From positions 124,001 to 188,000 of the forward strand of contig CAVXPD010000018.1 of assembly GCA_963763575.1 (NCBI GenBank): DNA of 64,000 nucleotides, given 5' to 3'. The stretch is from Bog-473 sp963763575. Lineage in GTDB: Bacteria > Actinomycetota > Acidimicrobiia > Acidimicrobiales > RAAP-2. Shown here in pieces: positions 52,952 through 61,539 of the stretch. The position numbers were made by a program, and so were the translations under genes. Each line of letters starts with the position of its first letter. Within the stretch, counting starts at the first letter, position 1. The notes beneath the pieces are model-generated. The model was not told the DNA's origin and did not search any database. It worked only from the letters and a program-made list of their open reading frames with translations.

Positions 52952-54145
52952 ATGGCAGCAGACCGACCACAGCTCGAGGCCGCGTTGCGCGCGGTGGTGG
53001 ATCCCGAGCTGGGTCGGACGCTCGGCGAGCTCGGCATGGTCCGCACGGTCCGGCCCCGCCGGCGCCGGGTCACGCTCGAGGTGGCGCTGCCCGTCGCGGC
53101 CTGGCCCGGCATGGACGAGCTGGCCGAAGAGATCCATCGCGCTGTCCAGACCGTGCCGGGCGTCGAGGAGGTCGACCTCGAGTTCAGCGTCATGACCGAC
53201 GACGAGCGGACCGGGCTCCGCCGGCGACTGCGAGCGGGCATGCTCGGCCTGGACGGGGCCGAGCCGGACGACGCGCCCGACGACTCGGGGGCGCAGGGCC
53301 ACGCCCACGCCGGCCACGGCCACGGCCACGCGCCGGCGGCTCCCACGCCGGCCTTCCTGGCGGAGGACGCCAAGACCCGCGTCATCGGCGTGTCCTCGGG
53401 AAAGGGCGGCGTCGGCAAGTCGACCGTCACGGTGAACCTGGCCATCGCGCTGGCCCAGGCCGGCTACCAGGTCGGCCTGCTCGACGCCGACGTCTACGGC
53501 TTCTCGGTGCCCAAGATGCTCGGCGCGGATCACGACCCCGTGATCCTCGGCGACATCGTGATCCCGACGTCGGCGCACGGCGTGCGCTGCCTGTCGATGG
53601 GGTTCTTCGTGCCCGACGACCAGCCGGTGATCTGGCGCGGCCCCATGCTGCACAAGGCGATCCAACAGTTCCTCACCGACGCCTACTGGGGCGAGCCCGA
53701 CTTCGTCCTGGTCGACATGCCGCCGGGGACCGGCGACGTCGCGCTCACCTTGGCCGAGGTCATGCCGCGCGCCGAGATCGTCGTGGTGACGACGCCCCAA
53801 CCGGCGGCGCAACGGGTCGCGCAGCGCTCCGCATTCGCCGCGCGCCGCCTCAAGCTCTCGGTGCGCGGCGTGATCGAGAACATGAGCTGGTTCACGGGCG
53901 ACGACGGCACCCGGTACGAGCTGTTCGGTACGGGCGGGGGCGGGGCCCTGGCCGCCGATCTGGGTGTGCCGCTGCTCGGCCAGGTGCCCCTCGTGAGCGC
54001 GGTGCGCCTCGGCGGGGACGAGGGGCGGCCGGTGATGGCCGTCGATCCGCAGAGCGAGACGGCGCAGGCCTTCCGGGCCATCGCGGAGAAGCTGGCCGCG
54101 CTGGGGCCGGCACGCGTCTACCGGCGCGAACTCACGCTGCGCTGA
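52952..54145 (+). CDS. Mrp/NBP35-type Fe-S carrier ATPase
   Basis: A 397-residue ApbC/Mrp protein. Residues 1-85 are a MIP18/FSCA-like domain (RAVVDPELGRTLGELGMVRT). A His-rich linker HAHAGHGHGHA follows, then the P-loop ATPase with SSGKGGVGKSTVTVNLAIAL, FVLVDMPPGTGDVALTLAEV and GVIENMSWFTGDDGTRYELF. The CxxC that many Mrp proteins carry after ENMSxF is absent, as in several actinobacterial members. Good ribosome binding site (GAGGAG) before the ATG. Probable partner of the adjacent desulfurase in Fe-S assembly. Confidence 0.93.
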   Translation: MAADRPQLEAALRAVVDPELGRTLGELGMVRTVRPRRRRVTLEVALPVAAWPGMDELAEEIHRAVQTVPGVEEVDLEFSVMTDDERTGLRRRLRAGMLGLDGAEPDDAPDDSGAQGHAHAGHGHGHAPAAPTPAFLAEDAKTRVIGVSSGKGGVGKSTVTVNLAIALAQAGYQVGLLDADVYGFSVPKMLGADHDPVILGDIVIPTSAHGVRCLSMGFFVPDDQPVIWRGPMLHKAIQQFLTDAYWGEPDFVLVDMPPGTGDVALTLAEVMPRAEIVVVTTPQPAAQRVAQRSAFAARRLKLSVRGVIENMSWFTGDDGTRYELFGTGGGGALAADLGVPLLGQVPLVSAVRLGGDEGRPVMAVDPQSETAQAFRAIAEKLAALGPARVYRRELTLR

Positions 54146-54230
54146 TTCCCTGACATGAGCCGCCCGGTGCGGCTGGAGCCGGCCCCTTCGCGGGGTACGT
54201 CGATAGTGTGACGGTGGGACGGGAGGTGCG

Positions 54231-54584
54231 ATGGCGCAGGACTGGGCACGTCCGGTGGTGCACTGGGAGATCGAGGCGAGGGACCCCGAGCTCCAGCGCG
54301 CCTTCTACGCGGACCTCTTCAACTGGAAGATCGGCGACGGCTTCATCATGGAGATCCCGGCCGGCATCGGCGGGCCCGAGCCGGGGCCCTCGGGGCACAT
54401 CCGTGCGAGCGAGCGAGCCGGCGTGACGCTGTACGTGCAGGTGGCCAACCTGCGCGCCTCGCTCGAGAAGTCGGTCACGCTGGGCGCGACGATCGTGGCC
54501 GAGCCGTTCGACGTCCCGAACGGACCGACGCTCGCGGGCATCACCGATCCCGAGGGCAACCCTGTGATGCTGGTCCAGGCCTGA
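54231..54584 (+). CDS. VOC-family protein
   Basis: A 117-residue VOC protein: RPVVHWEIEARDPELQRAFY at the start and GITDPEGNPVMLVQA at the end. The His and Glu metal positions are only partly kept (Val-Met-Leu replaces the usual Glu-xx near the end), so it may be non-catalytic. Start ATG. The next gene begins 3 bp after its stop. Confidence 0.82.
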   Translation: MAQDWARPVVHWEIEARDPELQRAFYADLFNWKIGDGFIMEIPAGIGGPEPGPSGHIRASERAGVTLYVQVANLRASLEKSVTLGATIVAEPFDVPNGPTLAGITDPEGNPVMLVQA

Positions 54585-54587
54585 GCG

Positions 54588-54878
54588 ATGTCGATCGTGG
54601 AGGTCACCACCTTTCGGTTGCGAGAGGGGTTCAGCGACGAGGCGTTCCTGGCGTTGGACAAACGCTTGCAGACCGAACTGGTGTACAGCCGACCCGGGAT
54701 CCTGCGCCGCACGACGGCGCGCCACGGGGAGGAGTGGCTGGTGGTCACGCTGTGGGCGGCCGAGGGCGACGCGGCCGCGTTCCAGCGGGCTGCCGAGGGT
54801 GATCTGCTGCAGGGCGAGTTCGAGGGAGCCGTCGAGGCGGGGACTCTGCACCTGACTCGCTACACCACGCTCGACTGA
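54588..54878 (+). CDS. Small ABM-like (dimeric alpha/beta barrel) protein
   Basis: A 96-residue protein, MSIVEVTTFRLREGFSDEAF, RRTTARHGEEWLVVTLWAAE and TLHLTRYTTLD. The pattern suggests a ferredoxin-like alpha/beta barrel of the antibiotic-biosynthesis-monooxygenase type. No active-site residues can be assigned. One base separates it from the enoyl-CoA hydratase, forming a three-gene run with the VOC gene. Confidence 0.7.
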   Translation: MSIVEVTTFRLREGFSDEAFLALDKRLQTELVYSRPGILRRTTARHGEEWLVVTLWAAEGDAAAFQRAAEGDLLQGEFEGAVEAGTLHLTRYTTLD

Positions 54879-54879
54879 G

Positions 54880-55716
54880 GTGGACCTCGCCGACCTGAAG
54901 GTGACGCGCTACGAGGTGCGCGACCGCGTCGCCACCGTGACGCTCGACAGGCCCGACCGGCTGAACGCATGGACGGGGCGGATGCACACCGAGTACCGCG
55001 CCCTGCTGGCCCGAGCGGCAGCGGATCGCGGCGTCCGCGTGATCGTCGTGACCGGAGCGGGACGCGGCTTCTGCGCGGGCGCCGACGCGCGGGCGCTGGA
55101 GGGGCACGTCGCGCGCGGCGCCTACGACGCCGGGCTGGGCGACGACGTCGCCAGTCCGGGCTACGGCGTCCGCCCGGAGTTCGACGCAGACTTCGCCTAC
55201 CAATTCGGCATCCCCAAGCCGATCATCGCAGCCATCAACGGCCCCGCGGCCGGGGTCGGCCTCGTGCTCGCCTGCTACTGCGATCTTCGCTTCGCCGCGC
55301 TCGGGGCCAAGTTGACCACCTCGCACGGCCGGCTGGGCCTGCCGGCCGAGTACGGGCTGTCCTGGTTGCTGCCCCGCCTCGTCGGCGTGACCAGGGCGGC
55401 CGACGTGCTCTTGTCGAGCCGGGTCGTGTTGGCCGAAGAGGCCGAGCGGCTCGGTTTGGTCAATCGCGCCGTCCCTCCCGAGGAGCTGCTGCCCTTCACC
55501 TACGAGTACGCCCGTCGCCTCGCCACGGAGATCGCCCCTTCGTCGTTGGCGGCGACGAAGCTACAGCTCTACCGCGACCTGCACGGCGACGCCGCGTCCG
55601 CGGTCGATGACGCCGCGGCGCGCATGGCCGAGATGATGAAGGGCGCCGACTTCGCCGAGGGCGTGGCCGCGCTCGTCGCGAAGCGCCCGCCCGCCTTCCC
55701 GGACCCGCCCGGCTGA
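54880..55716 (+). CDS. Enoyl-CoA hydratase/isomerase family protein
   Basis: A 278-residue crotonase-fold enzyme. ATVTLDRPDRLNAWTGRMHT, the oxyanion-hole motif GAGRGFCAGADARALEG and KPIIAAINGPAAGVGLVLAC are conserved. TSHGRLGLPAEYGLSWLLPR carries a candidate catalytic Glu. It probably hydrates 2-enoyl-CoA in fatty-acid breakdown, although crotonase substrates vary. GTG start. Confidence 0.92.
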   Translation: MDLADLKVTRYEVRDRVATVTLDRPDRLNAWTGRMHTEYRALLARAAADRGVRVIVVTGAGRGFCAGADARALEGHVARGAYDAGLGDDVASPGYGVRPEFDADFAYQFGIPKPIIAAINGPAAGVGLVLACYCDLRFAALGAKLTTSHGRLGLPAEYGLSWLLPRLVGVTRAADVLLSSRVVLAEEAERLGLVNRAVPPEELLPFTYEYARRLATEIAPSSLAATKLQLYRDLHGDAASAVDDAAARMAEMMKGADFAEGVAALVAKRPPAFPDPPG

Positions 55717-55749
55717 GCGGGCGCATCCGACCGCGCTCCGGGGCGCCGG

Positions 55750-56952
55750 TCAGCCGTCGATGCCTGTGGGCAGCTTGGAGGGGTCCCAGCCGAGCAGCGC
55801 GACCGCCTGGCGGAAGGCGAAGCGGTCGGTCATGCCGGCCACATACGTGACCGCGGCGCGAATCGCCTCCTCGGTGCCGGCGACCACGTCGGCGTCCTCA
55901 GAGGCATCCGAAGGCCCGGGATCGGACGGGTCGTGCTCGGCGATCAGGTGCGGCCGGTCGGAGAAGTGCTCGACCAGTGCCCGGAGGACCGCGACGACCG
56001 CCTCGCCCTGGCGCAGGGAGGCCTCGCGCAAGTACACGCGCTCGTAGTTGTTGGACCGGAACGAGGCGAGCGCCTCCGCCGCGTCCTCCTCCATGCCGAC
56101 CTGGCCCGTGCGCAACGTCGCCGACGTGACGCCGGCGATGAACGCGCCGAGCTGCGTGCCGCGCCGGTCTCCGCAGAGCGAGCGGACGGACGCCGGGAGT
56201 TGGTGTGCGCCCACGATGCCGGCGAGGACCGCGTCCTCCCAGTCGTGGCACACGTAGGCGATCCGGTCGGCCCAGCTGACCACCTCGCCCTCGGGCGTCG
56301 AAGGCGCCGGACGGGACCAGCTGTGGTTGGCGACGCCGTCGACGGTCTCCGCGCACAGATTGAGGCGTGCGAGCGAGACCCGCGCCCCCCAGGGCGCGTG
56401 GTCGAACCCCTCCGGCACGTACGGGTCCAGCGCGTCCTCGCTGGCGTGCCCACCGGGCCCGTGCCCGCAGTCGTGCCCAAGGGCGATCGCCTCGGTGAGC
56501 GCCACGTTCAGCCGGCAGGCCCGGGCGATCGCGGTGGCGACCTGCGCGACTTCGAGCGCGTGGGTCAGACGAGTGCGCTGGTGGTCTGCGGGAAAGACGA
56601 AGACCTGGGTCTTGCCGGCCAGGCGGCGGAAGGCCGGGGCGTGCAAGATGCGGTCGCGGTCGCGCTCGAAGCAGGTCCGCCAGGGGTCGGCCTCCTCGGG
56701 ACGGATCCGGTCTCCGGCCTCCCGGGCGAGGGTGGCGCCCGGCGCGAGAAGCGTCCCTTCGAGGTCCTGGCGTTCCGTGCGGCCGCAGGGGACGCTGAGA
56801 CGGGGGTGGTCCGCCACGGGTGCGTCCGGCGCCGGCCCGATGCGGGCGTGCGAGTCGGCATGCGCCAGCCGGACCGGCCCCGAATAGCCCTGCATCGTGG
56901 CTGCCCAGCGGACGCTGCGCTCCGTCTCGCCTGCGTTCCGCGCCCTGCTCAT
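55750..56952 (-). CDS. dgt: dGTPase-like HD-domain nucleotide triphosphohydrolase
   Basis: A 400-residue HD-domain protein. The family start is DRDRILHAPAFRRLAGKTQV. Metal ligands lie in RTRLTHALEVAQVA and ALGHDCGHGPGGHASED, and the HD-partner Asp in VVSWADRIAYVCHDWEDAV. The enzyme cuts dNTPs to nucleoside and tripolyphosphate. ATG at 56952, divergent from the DUF3107 gene across 79 bp. Confidence 0.9.
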   Translation of the reverse strand: MSRARNAGETERSVRWAATMQGYSGPVRLAHADSHARIGPAPDAPVADHPRLSVPCGRTERQDLEGTLLAPGATLAREAGDRIRPEEADPWRTCFERDRDRILHAPAFRRLAGKTQVFVFPADHQRTRLTHALEVAQVATAIARACRLNVALTEAIALGHDCGHGPGGHASEDALDPYVPEGFDHAPWGARVSLARLNLCAETVDGVANHSWSRPAPSTPEGEVVSWADRIAYVCHDWEDAVLAGIVGAHQLPASVRSLCGDRRGTQLGAFIAGVTSATLRTGQVGMEEDAAEALASFRSNNYERVYLREASLRQGEAVVAVLRALVEHFSDRPHLIAEHDPSDPGPSDASEDADVVAGTEEAIRAAVTYVAGMTDRFAFRQAVALLGWDPSKLPTGIDG

Positions 56953-57031
56953 GCCATGAAGTCTGCCCCGTGGCAGTAACGTCGAAGCGGTCAGAGGACC
57001 GCCCGCGAGGCGACGAGAGGAGTGACACCAG

Positions 57032-57268
57032 GTGGACGTGCGTATCGGCATCACCCACACCCCCAAGGAGCTCGAGGTGGAGATGCCCGAGGACACGGAC
57101 CGCGACGAGGTCGTGACGACCATCGAGAAGATGCTCGAAACGGGCGACGGAGTGCTCTGGCTGACCGACCGCAAGGGTCGCCGGATCGGTGTGCCGGTCG
57201 TCAAGGTGGCCTACGTCGAGGTCGGGGCGCCGTCGTCGGAGCGCCGCGTCGGGTTCGGCGCCCCCTGA
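57032..57268 (+). CDS. DUF3107 protein
   Basis: A 78-residue actinobacterium-specific protein (VDVRIGITHTPKELEVEMPE, VLWLTDRKGRRIGVPVVKVA then YVEVG). The GTG start precedes VDVRIG. No function is established for the family; in many actinobacteria it is a small conserved neighbour of housekeeping genes. It is followed by two ArsA-like ATPase genes. Confidence 0.85.
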   Translation: MDVRIGITHTPKELEVEMPEDTDRDEVVTTIEKMLETGDGVLWLTDRKGRRIGVPVVKVAYVEVGAPSSERRVGFGAP

Positions 57269-57297
57269 CGTCGTATGAAGGGGCAGGCGCGGCGCCG

Positions 57298-58254
57298 GTG
57301 ACGGCGGCTCCCGGCCTGCTCGACCTGCGACTGCTCTTCGTCACCGGCAAGGGCGGCGTCGGCAAGACCACCGTCGCGGCGGGGTTGTCGCAGCTGGCGG
57401 CCGAACACGGCAAGCGGGTGCTCGTGTGCGAGGTCGACGCGAAGGGCGACGTGACGGCGCTGTTCGAGGCGGCGCCGACCGATTTCACCCCGCGCGAGAT
57501 TGCGCCGGGGGTCTGGTCGATGTCGATGGACACCGAAGCCTCGCTGCGCGAGTACCTCAAGCTGCACCTGCGCATCCCGGTGGTCGGCCGGATCGGCCCG
57601 CTCGCCAAGGCCTTCGACTTCGTGGCGACGGCGGCGCCGGGCGTCCGCGAGATCCTCACGGTGGGAAAGCTCTGCTGGGAGGTGCGCGAGGCGCACTACG
57701 ACATCGTCGTGGTCGACGCGCCGGCCAGCGGTCACATCGTCGGCCAGCTGGCGGCGCCCCAGGCCATCAACGACCTCGTGAAGGTCGGGCTCATCCGCAG
57801 CCAGACCGACTGGATGCTCGACATCCTGTCGGACCCGCGCCAGACGGGCCTCGTCGCCGTCTGCACTCCCGAAGAGATGCCCGTCAACGAGACGCTCGAG
57901 CTCGTCACCCGCGTGCGCGAAGAGACGACGGTCCGGATGTCGGCCGTGATCGTGAACCGGGTCCTTCCCGAGCTGTTCGCCCACCGCGACGAAGAGATCT
58001 TCGAGCAGCTGCGCGAGCCCGACAACGAGCGGGAGCTCTCCGAGCGCGCAGGGGGCAGCGCGACCCCGGTCCTCGAGGCGGCGCGCCTGGCCGTGACCAT
58101 GCGGCGCACACGGTCGGCCCATCTGCAGCGGCTCCAGGCAGGGCTGCCCGAGGGCCTGCCGGTGCTCCTCCTGCCCTATCTCTTCGCCCGCAGCTTCGGC
58201 ACCCGCACCACCCGCCAGGTGGCGCACGCTCTTGGAGAGGAACTTGGGCTGTGA
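57298..58254 (+). CDS. ArsA/Get3-like ATPase, first of a pair
   Basis: A 318-residue P-loop ATPase of the ArsA family with the deviant Walker A LLFVTGKGGVGKTTVAAGL (both Lys residues present) and switch sequence VVVDAPASGHIVGQLAAP. It resembles the mycobacterial Rv3679-Rv3680 pair, in which two such ATPases work together. No arsenic-resistance genes are near, so arsenite transport is unlikely. The start GTG at 57298 is a best guess; the next gene overlaps as GTGA. Confidence 0.87.
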   Translation: MTAAPGLLDLRLLFVTGKGGVGKTTVAAGLSQLAAEHGKRVLVCEVDAKGDVTALFEAAPTDFTPREIAPGVWSMSMDTEASLREYLKLHLRIPVVGRIGPLAKAFDFVATAAPGVREILTVGKLCWEVREAHYDIVVVDAPASGHIVGQLAAPQAINDLVKVGLIRSQTDWMLDILSDPRQTGLVAVCTPEEMPVNETLELVTRVREETTVRMSAVIVNRVLPELFAHRDEEIFEQLREPDNERELSERAGGSATPVLEAARLAVTMRRTRSAHLQRLQAGLPEGLPVLLLPYLFARSFGTRTTRQVAHALGEELGL

Positions 58255-59411
58255 CGCCGAACCCCGGCGGCGCGCCCAAGACCGTCGGCCAGCTGCTGGC
58301 GGCCAAGGACATCGTCATCGCCTGCGGCCCGGGCGGCGTCGGCAAGACCACGACGGCCGCCTCGCTCGCCGCCACCGCCGTGGTCGAGCAGGGCGGGCGC
58401 GTGCTCGTCCTCACGGTCGACCCGGCGCGCCGCCTGGCCGACGCGCTGGGCCTCAAGGGGATCGGGAACGACGAGGTCCGCATCGCCGACGACGAGTTCA
58501 CCCGGGCGGCGGCCCACCCGAGAGGCGAGCTGTGGGCGGCCATGCTCGACACCAAACAGAGTTGGGACGACCTCATCCGGAACCACGCGCCGGACCAGGC
58601 CACCTGCGAGCAGATCCTGGCCAACCCGCTCTACCAGAACATCTCGGCCCGCTTCATCCAATCGCACGATTACATCGCCATGGAGCGGCTCTACGAGATC
58701 CATTCCCAGGGCAAGTACGACCTCATCGTGGTCGACACACCGCCGACGCGCAATGCGCTCGACTTCCTCGACGCGCCGCAGCGGATGGCCGACTTCTTCT
58801 CGTCGCGGCTGTTGCGCTGGCTGATCGTGCCGTACCGGTCGCGACTGGTGAACGTGGCGTCGCGGCCCTTCTACCAAGTGGCCGACCGGATCCTGGGCAC
58901 GCAGTTCCTCGCCGACATCTCGGAGTTCTTCATCTTGTTCAAGTCGATGTACTCGGGGTTCGTCGAGCGAGCCGAGGCGGTCACACGGCTGCTGTCGGAC
59001 CGGCGCACGACGTTCATGGTCGTCTCGACGCTCGAGGCCACGCCGGTGCGCGAGGCCGAGTTCTTCGCCTCTGAGCTCACGGCGCGCAAGCTGCATCTCG
59101 GCGCGGTCGTGCTCAACAAGGTGCTACCCGACTACCTGCGCGACCCCAGGGCGGACAAGCTGGCCCAATCGATGGAGGTGCGGGCGAGCGAGCTGGCCGC
59201 GGGCCTGACCGACGACCCGCCGGTCGCGGCGCGGGTGTTGCGCGAGGTGGCCGAGAGCTTCTTGAACTTCGGCGTGGTGGCCCGGCGCGAGGCCGAGCAG
59301 CAGGCCGAGCTCAAGGGTGCACCGGACGTGCTGGTGACCGTGCCGTTCTACGACGCGGACATCTACGACATGTCCGGACTGCTCCGGCTGGGGGCGCAGG
59401 TCTGGGGGTAG
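58251..59411 (+). CDS. ArsA/Get3-like ATPase, second of a pair
   Basis: A 386-residue ArsA-family ATPase. Its P-loop reads CGPGGVGKTTTAASLAATA, with Pro replacing the signature Lys of the deviant Walker A motif, as in the second member of the mycobacterial pair. LIVVDTPPTRNALDFLDAPQ is the switch region, and VVLNKVLPDYLRDP and FYDADIYDMSGLLRLG are also conserved. It probably forms a heterodimer with the upstream protein (coupled by GTGA) in handling membrane or tail-anchored proteins; that is an inference. Confidence 0.88.
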   Translation: MTPNPGGAPKTVGQLLAAKDIVIACGPGGVGKTTTAASLAATAVVEQGGRVLVLTVDPARRLADALGLKGIGNDEVRIADDEFTRAAAHPRGELWAAMLDTKQSWDDLIRNHAPDQATCEQILANPLYQNISARFIQSHDYIAMERLYEIHSQGKYDLIVVDTPPTRNALDFLDAPQRMADFFSSRLLRWLIVPYRSRLVNVASRPFYQVADRILGTQFLADISEFFILFKSMYSGFVERAEAVTRLLSDRRTTFMVVSTLEATPVREAEFFASELTARKLHLGAVVLNKVLPDYLRDPRADKLAQSMEVRASELAAGLTDDPPVAARVLREVAESFLNFGVVARREAEQQAELKGAPDVLVTVPFYDADIYDMSGLLRLGAQVWG

Positions 59412-59528
59412 GCCCGGACCGGTCCAAACGGCCGAGCCGTCGCACGACCCCTGTGTCTTTCATCGAGACCATGCGCTGGGCATGGCCATCGACGATCCAA
59501 GACTATGTAAGAGGAGACCCGTCTAGCC

Positions 59529-59553
59529 CCGAGCAAAAGCGCTTTTTTCTCGG
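59529..59553 (+). terminator. Hairpin with T-run between the ATPase pair and the pentapeptide gene
   Basis: CCGAG, C, the perfect 12-bp palindrome AAAAGCGCTTTT, TT and CTCGG can form one long stem. A run of six T follows GCGC, as in an intrinsic terminator. It lies 118 bp after the ATPase stop. Symmetry also allows use in the reverse direction. Confidence 0.5.
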
Positions 59554-59671
59554 TGCGCGCTCGGGTGGAGCTTCAGCCCCATGATTTCGTGATCCGACTC
59601 ACAAGCGATGCTCCCGAGCTCTTCGCCGAGAACCCATGTAACGTCACCCCAGCGAAGATAGGGGGTGGATC

Positions 59672-60949
59672 ATGGTTGGACGCCTTCTGCGGGTGACCAG
59701 CACGGTTCTGGTGATCGCCGTCGCTTTTGTCACACCCGTCTTGGCCACGTCGACGCCGGCATCCGCGGACACCGTCGTCAACGGCTGCACGATCGTCTCG
59801 AACCCCACGCCCACGAACTTCACCAACTGCCCGGGCGCCAACTTGGTCGGGGTCAATCTTTCGGGCCTCAACCTCAGCTACGCGAACTTCGCCTTCGCCG
59901 ACTTGGCAGTTGCTGACTTGTCGAACGCCAACCTGTCTTCGGCAAACCTCAGTGATCTGTCCTCCACGATCTTCTGTGAGGATGTCCACGGGGCTGTGTG
60001 CTTGAACACCGACTTCTCCGGCGCCAACCTGACCGACGCCAACGTCACCAACACGAGCTTGGCCAGCTGCCAGACGTTTACCAATATCCTCTTTGGTGGT
60101 CAGGAGACGGCATGTGGGGCGGTTGATCTCTCGAGAGCCGATCTGTCCGGGGCCAACCTCACTGGGGTCAACTTTGGAGCTTGCCCCGATGGATCCTGCG
60201 CCTCAGTCGTCAACTTTGAAACTTGCCTCACTGGATCCTGCGCGTCAGTCAACCTGACCGGCGCCAACTTGACCGGAGCCACTCTGACCGGCGGCAACCT
60301 GACCGGAACGATTCTCGTGCCGTCCGACCAGCGCGCTATTGCCCTCGCCGGCGCCGCCGGTGCCGTGGTCACCTGGGCGACTCCTCAGTCATTGCCAGGG
60401 GCGACTCCGGGCACCTGTACGCCACCCTCTGGATCGACCTTCCCGGTCGGTTTCACCACCGTGACCTGTCAGGTTCTTGACGACCACGGCGACGTCGCCA
60501 CCGGGATCGTTACAGTTTTTGTCATGCAGCTCCCTTGCAAGAAATTGGCGGGGTGCAACCTGTCCGGCTTCGACCTCAGTGACGTCAATCTCGCGGGTGC
60601 CAACCTGATGGGGGCCAACCTGAGTGAAGGCGATCTCTTTCAGACCAACCTCGAGGACGCCAACCTCATGGGTGCGAACCTCGCCGGGTTTACGAATCTG
60701 GCTTTGGCCAATCTCGACGGCGCCAACTTCAAGGGCGCAAACCTGACGGATGCCTTCCTCGTGGGTGCCAATCTCGTGGGCGCCAACCTCATGAGTGCCA
60801 ACCTGAGTGGAGGCGATCTAGTTGGCACCGACCTGGTCGGTGCCAACTTGAACAAGGCCAGCTTGACCGAGGTCGAGTGGGGCAACACCGTCTGCCCGGA
60901 CGGCACCAACAGCGACAACGACGAAGGAACCTGCGTCGGTCATCTGTGA
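59672..60949 (+). CDS. Secreted pentapeptide-repeat protein with internal HYR-like domain
   Basis: A 425-residue exported protein. The signal peptide LLRVTSTVLVIAVAFVTPVL ends near ATSTPASA. Pentapeptide repeats A(N/D)LxG run from about residue 50 to 210 and again from 295 to 400 (for example GANLMGANLSEGDLFQTNLE). Between them, residues 225-290 (VVTWATPQSLPGATPGTCTP, VGFTTVTCQVLDDHGDVATG) look like a HYR domain, an Ig-like extracellular fold. Cys pairs are scattered along the protein. Likely a surface beta-helix; DNA-gyrase mimicry is improbable because it is exported. The ATG follows GGGGGTGG. Confidence 0.85.
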   Translation: MVGRLLRVTSTVLVIAVAFVTPVLATSTPASADTVVNGCTIVSNPTPTNFTNCPGANLVGVNLSGLNLSYANFAFADLAVADLSNANLSSANLSDLSSTIFCEDVHGAVCLNTDFSGANLTDANVTNTSLASCQTFTNILFGGQETACGAVDLSRADLSGANLTGVNFGACPDGSCASVVNFETCLTGSCASVNLTGANLTGATLTGGNLTGTILVPSDQRAIALAGAAGAVVTWATPQSLPGATPGTCTPPSGSTFPVGFTTVTCQVLDDHGDVATGIVTVFVMQLPCKKLAGCNLSGFDLSDVNLAGANLMGANLSEGDLFQTNLEDANLMGANLAGFTNLALANLDGANFKGANLTDAFLVGANLVGANLMSANLSGGDLVGTDLVGANLNKASLTEVEWGNTVCPDGTNSDNDEGTCVGHL

Positions 60950-61144
60950 GCGGCTGAAGGTGCCGGTGTCGAGCGCGAGAGCGGCCGGGTACGGCGTCGT
61001 GGCCGGGCGACGTTACGCAGCGTCGGCGCCGATCGCTCAGACGCTGACCCGGCCAAGCGACGACGGAGGCCGTGCGATGTACGCGGCACACCGGGCGAGG
61101 CCGAGACGCGCATCCTCGACGCGACTCGAAATGCGCACGAGATT

Positions 61145-61181
61145 TGACCAATAGTGACCATCCGATGACCAACGGCGACCA
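61145..61181. repeat. Four helically phased TGACCA-type direct repeats
   Basis: TGACCA at 61145, 61155 and 61166 and CGACCA at 61176, i.e. steps of 10, 11 and 10 bp, one turn of the helix each. Such arrays suit OmpR-family response regulators or iteron-binding proteins. Function not known. Confidence 0.5.
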
Positions 61182-61300
61182 AGAAACGCAGGTCAGAGGC
61201 ATCTTCGGCCGAGGCGTCCCAGGTCAAAAAGCCGCTGATTTGCTTTCACACTGCTGAGGTCTGGGGTTCGAGTGAAGCAGCGCCCACAGATTTTGATTCG

Positions 61301-61328
61301 GGGTCCCTCAAGGTGCTCTTGGGGGCCC
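61301..61328 (+). terminator. Strong hairpin in the gene-poor stretch
   Basis: GGGTCCCTCAAG, loop GTGCT, CTTGGGGGCCC pair over 11 bp with one bulge and one G-T pair. GTCTTTC follows, giving a weak U-rich tail. Candidate intrinsic terminator on the plus strand. Confidence 0.5.
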
Positions 61329-61539
61329 GTCTTTCAACCGGCCAGTTTCAACTTGTTAGGGATCGCTGTCCTTCACGAAAATCCGGTGTAGCCGTCTTGC
61401 GACTAGGCCAAAAGTGCGTGCAGGAGATTGATCTTCAGCTCTGCGATTGGTTAGGAGTCTGGCAGCAAACCCCGAGGTAGAACGTAGGATCCAGGGAGAA
61501 ACGCTCGCAATCTTCGTTCTGCTACCCGGAAGAGAGACC

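Larger units (their letters stand above)
60950..61539. other. 590-bp gene-poor stretch
   Basis: No frame with normal codon bias is seen. Contents that stand out are four phased TGACCA-type repeats (61145-61181), a tRNA-3'-end-like segment near 61258-61290 that fails the cloverleaf test, and a strong hairpin at 61301-61328. A ribosome binding site (GGAAGAGAG) for the next gene is at the right edge. Confidence 0.6.

Noticed and set aside
57298..59411. Arsenite efflux system (ArsA)
   Set aside because: No arsB, arsC, arsD or ArsR-type arsenic regulator nearby, and the pair resembles the mycobacterial Get3-like proteins instead.
61255..61295. Possible functional tRNA gene around GGTTCGAGT
   Set aside because: The base after the T-loop is G instead of C, the T-stem does not pair, and no D-arm or anticodon arm could be drawn upstream. 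Kept only as a possible relic.
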